Shown here: positions 56,001 through 64,000 of the stretch, in pieces
Layout: the number at the start of each line of letters is the position of its first letter
Numbering within the stretch: position 1 is the stretch's first letter
Source of the DNA: Neoechinorhynchus agilis
Lineage: Eukaryota; Acanthocephala
Reading direction: 5' to 3'
Assembly (NCBI GenBank): GCA_051530055.1
Contig: CM121342.1
Coordinates: forward strand, 15,438,001-15,502,000
Length of the DNA stretch: 64,000 nt
Made by a program: the position numbers and the translations under genes
The notes under the pieces: model-generated
Database searches by the model: none
What the model was told of the DNA's origin: nothing
Seen by the model: the letters and a program-made list of their open reading frames with translations, nothing else

Positions 56001-59000
56001 GTACGAAATGCGCGTCGGAGATACAAGAACTGCGTTACATCTGCTTCTATAATTATCAAGATATTGCTGTAAGAAATGCGCGTCGGAGATGCAACAAATG
56101 CGTAATGTCTTCCTCTGCCAGTGTCGAGATATTGTTGAAGAACAGCGCGTTAGAGACAACAAAATTGTTACGTCTTCTTCCATAAATATTGAGATATCTC
56201 TGTACGAAATGCGCGTCGGAGATACAAGAACTGCGTTACATCTATCTCTCTAATTATCAGGATATTGTTGTAAGAAATGCGCGTCGGTGATGCAACAAAT
56301 GCGTGATGTCTACCTCTGCAAGTGTCGAGATATTGTCGAAGAACAGCGCGTTAGAGACACAACAAAATTGTTACGTCTGCTTCCATAAATATTGCGATAT
56401 CTCTGTACGAAATGCGCGTCGGAGATACAAGAACTGCGTTACATCTGCTTCTATAATTATCAAGATATTGCTGTAAGAAATGCGCGTCGGAGATGCAACA
56501 AATGCGTAATGTCTTCCTCTGCAAGTGTCGAGATATTGATCAAGAACAGCGCGTTAGAGACACAACAAAATTGTTACGTCTGCTTCCATAAATATTGAGA
56601 TATCTCTGTACAAAATGCGCGTCGGAGATACAAGAACTGCTTAACATCTGCCTCAATAATTATAAAGATATTGCTGTAAGAAATGCGCGTCGGAGATGCA
56701 ACAAATGCGTGATGTCTGCGTCTGCAAGTGTCGAGATATTGTTGAAGAACAGCGCGTTAGAGACACAACAAAATTGTTACGTCTGCTTCCATAAATATTG
56801 AGATATCTCTTTACGAAATGCGCGTCGGAGATACAAGAACTGCGTTACATCTGTCTCTATAATTATCAAGATATTGCTGTAAGAAATGCGCGTCGGAGAG
56901 GCAACAACTGCGTGATGTCTTCCTCTGCAAGTGTCGATATATTGCTAAAGAACAGCGCGTTAGAGACACAACAAAATTGTTACGTCTTCTTCCATAAATA
57001 TTGCGATATCTCTGTACGAAATGCGCGTCGGAGATACAAGAACTGCGTTACATCTGTCTCTATAATTATCAAGATATTGCTGTAAGAAATGCGCGTCGCA
57101 GATGCAACAAATGCGTGATGTCTACCTCTGCAAGTGTCGAGATATTGTCAAAGAACGGCGCGCCAGAGACACAACAAAATTGTTACGTCTGCTTCCATAA
57201 ATATTGCGATATCTCTGTACGAAATGCGCGTCGGAGATGCAAGAACTGCGTTACATCTGCTTCTATAATTATCAAGATATTGCTGTAAGAAATGCGCGTC
57301 GGAGATGCAACAAATGCGAAATGTCTTCCTCTGCAAGTGTCGAGATATTGTTGAAGAACAGCGCGTTAGAGACACAACAAAATTGTTACGTCTGCTTCCA
57401 TAAATATTGAGATATCTCTGTAAGAAATGCGCGTCGGAGATATAAGAACTGCGTTACATCTGTCTCTATAATTATCAAGATATTACTGTAAGAAATGCGC
57501 GTCGGAAATGCAACAACTGCGTTATGTCTTCCTCTGCAAGTGTCGAGATATTGTTGAAGAACAGCGCGTTAGAGACACAACAAAATTGTTACGTCTGCTT
57601 CCAGAAATATTGAGATATCTCTGTACGAAATGCGCGTCGGGGATACAAGAACTTCGTTACATCTGTCTCTATAATTATCAAGATATTGCTGTAAGAAATG
57701 CGCGTCGGAGATGCACGAATTGCGTGATGTCTGCTTCTGCAAGTGTCGAGATATTGTTGAAGAACAGCGCGTTAGAGACACAACAAAATTGGAACGTCCG
57801 CTTCCATAAATATTGAGATATCTCTGTACGAAATGCGCGTCGGATATGCAACAACTGCGTGATGTCTGCCTCTGCAAGTGTCGAGATATATGGTCGAAGA
57901 ACAGCGCTTTAGAGACACAACAAAATTGTTACGTCTGCTTCCATTAATATTGAGATATCTCCGTAAGAAATGCGCGTCGGAGATGCAAGAACTGCCTTAC
58001 ATCTGTCTCTATAATTATCAAGATATTGCTGTAAGAAATGCGCGTCGGAGATGCAACAAATGCGTGATGTCTGCCTCTGCAAGTGTCGAGATATTGTCGA
58101 AGAACAGCGCGTTAGAGACACAACAAAATTGTTACGTCTGCTTCCATAAATATTGCGATATCTCTGTACGAAATGCGCGTCGGAGATACAATAACTGCGT
58201 TACATCTGCTTCTATTATTATCAAGATATTGCTGTAAGAAATGCGCGTCGGAGATGCAACAAATGCGTAATGTCTTCCTCTGCAAGTGTCGAGATATTGT
58301 TGAAGAACAGCGCGTTAGAGACACAACAAAATTGTTACGTCTGCTTCCATAAATATTGAGATATCTCTGTACGAAATGCGCGTCGGAGATACAAGAACTG
58401 CGTTACATCTGTCTCTATAATTATCAAGATATTGCTGTAAGAAATGCGCGTCGGAGATGCAACAACTGCGTAATGTCTTCCTCTGCAAGTGTCGAGATAT
58501 TGTTGAAGAACAGCGCGTTAGAGACACAACAAAATTGTTACGTCTGCTTCCATAAATATTGAGATATCTCTGTACGAAATGCGCGTCGGAGATACAAGAA
58601 CTGCGTTACATCTGTCTCTATAATTATCAAGATATTGCTGTAAGAAATGCGCGTCGGAGATGCAACAACTGCGTGATGTCTGCCTCTGCAAGTGTCGAGA
58701 TATTGTTGAAGAACAGCGCGTTAGAGACACAACAAAATTGTTACGTCTGCTTCCATAAATATTGAGATATCTCTGTACGAAATGCGCGTCGGAGATACAA
58801 GAACTGCGTTACATCTGTCTCTATAATTATCAGGATATTGCTGTAAGAAATGCGCGTCGGAGATGCAACAAATGCGTGATGTCTACCTCTGCAAGTGTCG
58901 AGATATTGTCGAAGAACAGCGCGTTAGAGACACAACAAAATTGTTACGTCTGCTTCCATAAATATTGAGATATCTCTGTACGAAATGCGCGTCGGAGATA

Positions 59001-62000
59001 CAAGAACTGCTTTACATCTGCCTCTATAATTATCAAGATATTGCTGTAAGAAATGCGCGTCGGAGATGCAACAAATGCGTGATGTCTTCCTCTGCAAGTG
59101 TCGAGATATTGTTGAAGAACAGCGCGTTAGAGACACAACAAAATTGTTACGTCTGCTTCCATAAATATTGAGATATCTCTGTACGAAATGCGCGTCGGAG
59201 ATACAAGAACTGCGTTACATCTGCCTCTATAATTATCAAGATATTGCTGTAAGAAATGCGCGTCGGAGATGCAACAAATGCGTAATGTCTTCCTCTGCAA
59301 GTGTCGAGATATTGTTGAAGAACAGCGCGTTAGAGACACAACAAAATTGTTACGTCTGCTTCCATAAATATTGAGATATCTCTGTACGAAATGCGCGTCG
59401 GAGATACAAGAACTGCGTTACATCTGTCTCTATAATTATCAAGATATTGCTGTAAGAAATGCGCGTCGGAGATGCAACAACTGCGTGATGTCTACCTCTG
59501 CAAGTGTCGAGATATTGTTGAAGAACAGCGCGTTAGAGACACAACAAAATTGTTACGTCTGCTTCCATAAATATTGAGATATCTCTGTAAGAAATGCGCG
59601 TCGGAGATATAAGAACTGCGTTACATCTGTCTCTATAATTATCAAGATATTACTGTAAGAAATGCGCGTCGGAAATGCAACAACTGCGTTATGTCTTCCT
59701 CTGCAAGTGTCGAGATATTGTTGAAGAACAGCGCGTTAGAGACACAACAAAATTGTTACGTCTGCTTCCAGAAATATTGAGATATCTCTGTACGAAATGC
59801 GCGTCGGGGATACAAGAACTGCGTTACATCTGTCTCTATAATTATCAAGATATTGCTGTAAGAAATGCGCGTCGGAGATGCACGAATTGCGTTATGTCTG
59901 CTTCTGCAAGTGTCGAGATATTGTTGAAGAACAGCGCGTTAGAGACACAACAAAATTGGAACGTCCGCTTCCATAAATATTGAGATATCTCTGTACGAAA
60001 TGCGCGTCGGATATGCAACAACTGCGTGATGTCTGCCTCTGCAAGTGTCGAGATATATGGTCGAAGAACAGCGCTTTAGAGACACAAAAAATTGTTACGT
60101 CTGCTTCCATAAATATTGAGATATCTCTGTACGAAATGCGCGTCGGAGATACAAGAACTGCGCTACATCTGTCTCTATAATTATCAGGATATTGCTGTAA
60201 GAAATGCGCGTCGGAGATGCAACAAATGCGTGATGTCTACCTCTGCAAGTGTCGAGATATTGTCGAAGAACAGCGCGTTAGAGACACAACAAAATTGTTA
60301 CGTCTGCTTCCATAAATATTGCGATATCTCTGTACGAAATGCGCGTCGGAGATACAAGAACTGCGTTACATCTGCTTCTATAATTATCAAGATATTGATC
60401 TATGAAATGCGCGTCGGAGATGCAACAAATGCGTAATGTCTTCCTCTGCAAGTGTCGAGATATATGGTCGAAGAACAGCGCTTTAGAGACACAACAAAAT
60501 TGTTACGTCTGCTTCCATAAATATTGAGATATCTCTGTACGAAATGCGCGTCGGAGATACAAGAACTGCTTTACATCTGCCTCTATAATTATCAAGATAT
60601 TGCTGTAAGAAATGCGCGTCGGAGATGCAACAAATGCGTGATGTCTGCCTCTGCAAGTGTCGAGATATTGTTGAAGAACAGCGCGTTAGAGACACAACAA
60701 AATTGTTACGTCTGCTTCCATAAATATTTAGATATCTCTGTACGAAATGCGCGTCGGAGATAAGAGAACTGCGTTACATCTGCTTCTATTATTATCAAGA
60801 TATTGCTGTAAGAAATGCGCGTCGGAGATGTAACAAATGCGTAATGTCTTCCTCTGCCAGTGTCGAGATATTGTTGAAGAACAGCGCGTTAGAGACAAAA
60901 CAAAATTGTTACGTCTGCTTCCATAAATATTGAGATATCTCTGTACGAAATGCGCGTCGGAGATACAAGAACTGCTTTACATCTGCCTCTATAATTATCA
61001 AGATATTGCTGTAAGAAATGCGCGTCGGAGATGCAACAAATGCGTAATGTCTTCCTCTGCAAGTGTCGAGATATTGTTGAAGAACAGCGCGTTAGAGACA
61101 CAACAAAATTGTTACGTCTGCTTCCAGAAATATTGAGATATCTCTGTACGAAATGCGCGTCGGGGATACAAGAACTGCGTTACATCTATCTCTATAATTA
61201 TCAGGATATTGCTGTAAGAAATGCGCGTCGGAGATGCAACAAATGCGTGATGTCTACCTCTGCAAGTGTCGAGATATTGTCGAAGAACAGCGCGTTAGAG
61301 ACACAACAAAATTGTTACGTCTGCTACCATAAATATTGCGATATCTCTGTACGAAATGCGCGTCGGAGATACAAGAACTGCGTTACATCTGCTTCTATAA
61401 TTATCAAGATATTGCTGTATGAAATGCGCGTCGGAGATGCAACAAATGCGTAATGTCTTCCTCTGCAAGTTTCGAGATATTGATCAAGAACAGCGCGTTA
61501 GAGACACAACAAAATTGTTACGTCTGCTTCCATAAATATTGAGATATCTCTGTACGAAATGCGCGTCGGAGATACAAGAACTGCTTTACAGCTGCCTCTA
61601 TAATTATCAAGATATTGCTGTAAGAAATGCGCGTCGGAGATGCAACAAATGCGTGATGTCTGCCTCTGCAAGTGTCGAGATATTGTTGAAGAACAGCGCG
61701 TTAGAGACACAACAAAATTGTTACGTCTGCTTCCAGAAATATTGAGATATCTCTGTACGAAATGCGCGTCGAAGATAAGAGAACTGCGTTACATCTGTCT
61801 CTATAATTATCAAGATATTGCTGTAAGAAATGCGCGTCGGAGATGCAACAAATGCGTGATGTCTACCACTGCAAGTGTCGCGATATTGTCGAAGAACAGC
61901 GCGTTAGAGACACAACAAAATTGTAACGTCTGCTTCCATAAATATTGCGATATCTCTGTACGAAATGCGCGTCGGAGATACAATAACTGCGTTACATCTG

Positions 62001-64000
62001 CTTCTATTATTATCAAGATATTGCTGTAAGAAATGCGCGTCGGAGATGAAACAACTGCGTGATGTCTACCTCTGCAAGTGTCGAGATATTGTCGAAGAAT
62101 AGCTCGTTAGAGACACAACAAAATTGTTACGTCTGCTTCCATAAATATTGCGATATCTCTGTACGAAATGCTCGTCGGAGATACAAGAACTGCGTTACAT
62201 CTGCTTCTAATATTATAGAAATATTGCTGTTAGAAATGCGCTTCGGAGATGAAACCAAAGCGTAATGTCTTCCTCTGCAAGTGTCGAGATATTGTTGAAG
62301 AACAGCGCGTTAGAGACAAAACAAAATTGTTACGTCTGCTTCCATAAATATTGAGATATCTCTGTACGAAGTGCGCGTCGGAGATATAAGAACTGCGTTA
62401 CATCTGTCTCTATAATTATCAAGATATTGTTGTAAGAAATGCGCGTCGGAGATGCAACTAATGCGTGATGTCTACCGCTGCAAGACTCGAGATATTGTCG
62501 AAGAACAGCGCGTTAGAGACACAACAAAATTGTTACGTCTGCTTCCATAAATATTGCGACATCTCCGTACGAAATGCGCGTCGGAGATACAAGAACTGCG
62601 TTACATCTGCTTCTATTATTATCAAGATATTGCTGTAAGAAATGCGCGTCGGAGATGCAACAAATGCGTAATGTCTTCCTCTGCAAGTGTCGAGATATTG
62701 TTGAAGAACAGCGCGTTAGAGACACAACAAAATTGTTACGTCTGCTTCCATAAATGTTGAGATATCTCTGTACGAAATGCGCGTCGGAGATACAAGAACT
62801 GCGTTAAATCTGTCTCTATAATTATCAAGATATTGCTGTAAGAAATGCGCGTCGGAGATGCAACAAATGCGTGATGTCTACCTCTGCAAGTGTCGAGATA
62901 TTGTCGAAGAACAGCGCGTTAGAGACACAACAAAATTGTTACGTCTGCTTCCATAAATATTGAGATATCTCTGTACGAAATGCGCGTCGGAGGTACAAGA
63001 ACTGCGTTACATCTGTCTCTTTAATTATCAAGATATTGCTGTAAGAAATGCGCGTCGGAGATGCAACAAATGCGTGATGTCTGCCTCTGCAAGTGTCGAG
63101 ATAATGTTAAAGAACAGCGCGTTAGAGACACAAAAAAATTGTTACGTCTGCTTCCATAAATTCTGAGATATCTCTGTACGAAATGCGCGTCGGAGATACA
63201 AGAACTACGTTACATCTGTCTCTATAATTAACAAGATATTGCTGTAAGAAATGCGCGTCGGAGATGAAACAACTGCGTGATGTCTACCTCTGCAAGTGTC
63301 GAGATATTGTCGAAGAACAGCTCGTTAGAGACACAAACAAATTGTTACGTCTGCTTCCATAAATTCTGAGATATCTCTGTACGAAATGCGCGTCGGAGAT
63401 ACAAGAACTACGTTACATCTGTCTCTATAATTAACAAGATATTGCGGTAAGAAATGCGCGTCGGAGATGCAACAAATGCGTGATGTCTTCCTCTGCAAGT
63501 GTCGAGATATTGTCGAAGAACAGCGCGTTAGAGACACAACAAAATTGTTACGTCTGCTTCCATAAATATTGCGATATCTCTGTACGAAATGCGCGTCGGA
63601 GATACAAGAACTGCGTTACATCTGCTTCTATAATTATCAAGATATTGCTGTAAGAAATTCGCGTCGGAATGCAACAAATGCGTAATGTCTTCCTCTGCAA
63701 GTGTCGAGATATTGTTGAAGAACAGCGCGTTAGAGACACAAAATTGTTACGTCTGCTTCCATAAATATTGAGATATCTCTTTACGAAATGCGCGTCCGAG
63801 ATACAAAAACTGCGTTACATCTGTCTCTATAATTATATAGATATTGCTGTAAGAAATGCGCGTCGGAGAGGCAACAACTGCGTGATGTCTGCCTCTGCAA
63901 GTGTCGATATATTGCTAAAGAACAGCGCGTTAGAGACACAAAATAGTTACGTCTGCTTCCATAAATATTGAGATATCTCTTTACGAAATGCGCGTCGGAG
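44022..64000. repeat. satellite array: about 98 copies of a 203-bp trimeric unit, open at the right edge
   Basis: The array is uninterrupted and head to tail, starting inside a C submonomer (GTCGAGATATTGTCGAAG) and still running at base 64000. The 203-bp unit consists of three related submonomers. A (68 bp) has GAACAGCGCGTTAGAGACAC and GAGATATCTCTGTAC. B (68 bp) has GAAATGCGCGTCGGAGATAC and CAAGATATTGCTGTAA. C (67 bp) has GAAATGCGCGTCGGAGATGC and GTCGAGATATTGTCGAA. All share a G-A-A...GCGCGT...GAGA start and an AGATAT end. Neighbouring units usually differ at a few positions, while A, B and C differ from one another at roughly a third. 203 is not a multiple of three, so the 60-177-codon open frames on both strands cycle through all frames and look incidental. 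No other element interrupts the 20 kb. Probable heterochromatic (pericentromeric, centromeric or subtelomeric) satellite. Confidence 0.97.

Noticed and set aside
44022-64000. Dozens of 60-177-codon open frames on both strands (recurring peptides with CTKCASEIQEL and SLTRCSSTISRHL)
   Set aside because: They repeat with the 203-bp satellite period, shift frame each unit because 203 is not divisible by three, occur antisense to each other, and have no start context, splice sites or domain.
44022-64000. CRISPR-like regular repeats
   Set aside because: There are no unique spacers; the whole 203-bp unit is repeated, and the surrounding genes are eukaryotic.

Overview
The window is nuclear DNA of an AT-rich, intron-bearing, ciliated animal. 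Host genes on both strands have very short GT-AG introns; the ones I could place are mostly 41-55 nt, with a few of 300-560 nt and one of about 2.7 kb. They include a motile-cilium gene (CFAP43) and a KCTD8/12/16-type GABA-B receptor partner, so this is a metazoan with axonemes. That argues against nematodes and arthropods and would suit a small-genome lophotrochozoan or mesozoan-like animal. The phylum is inference and weak.

Layout. 0.5-5.5 kb: the C-terminal half of a PLAA/Ufd3 gene (+) lies tail to tail with an intron-free TAF1 gene (-). 5.5-17.7 kb: a four-helix membrane protein gene (-), a complete 11-exon NT5C2 gene (-), five 5'-truncated copies of a non-LTR retrotransposon whose C-terminus carries a Zn-knuckle plus restriction-like endonuclease, and two foldback hairpins. 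17.7-33.6 kb: a small signal-peptide/TM protein gene, a C2HC zinc-finger gene, a long CFAP43 gene (-) with a GPI-type leucine-rich-repeat gene nested on the opposite strand inside one intron, several very small genes, and KCTD12-like. 33.6-36.0 kb has no recognisable gene. 36-44 kb is a transposon graveyard: a broken Ty3/gypsy 3' part, more non-LTR ends, a Penelope-like element with GIY-YIG nuclease, a LINE containing a perfect 203-bp inverted duplication, and one stefin-like host gene.

44.02-64.0 kb, nearly a third of the window, is one uninterrupted satellite array of about 98 copies of a 203-bp unit running off the right edge. Each unit is itself a trimer of diverged 68, 68 and 67-bp submonomers (A-B-C), with local ABBC and AC variants and multi-unit block duplications. 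An isolated diverged A-type submonomer sits 3.3 kb outside the array at 40.74 kb.

The host genes do not form a shared pathway; they are general housekeeping (TAF1, PLAA, NT5C2), ciliary (CFAP43) and neuronal/surface genes (KCTD, LRR) beside a satellite block that looks like heterochromatin. All identifications come from reading protein motifs by eye; no database search was run. Exon joins were accepted when donor and acceptor, phase and family alignment agreed, and for four spliced models the exon sums are exact multiples of three.
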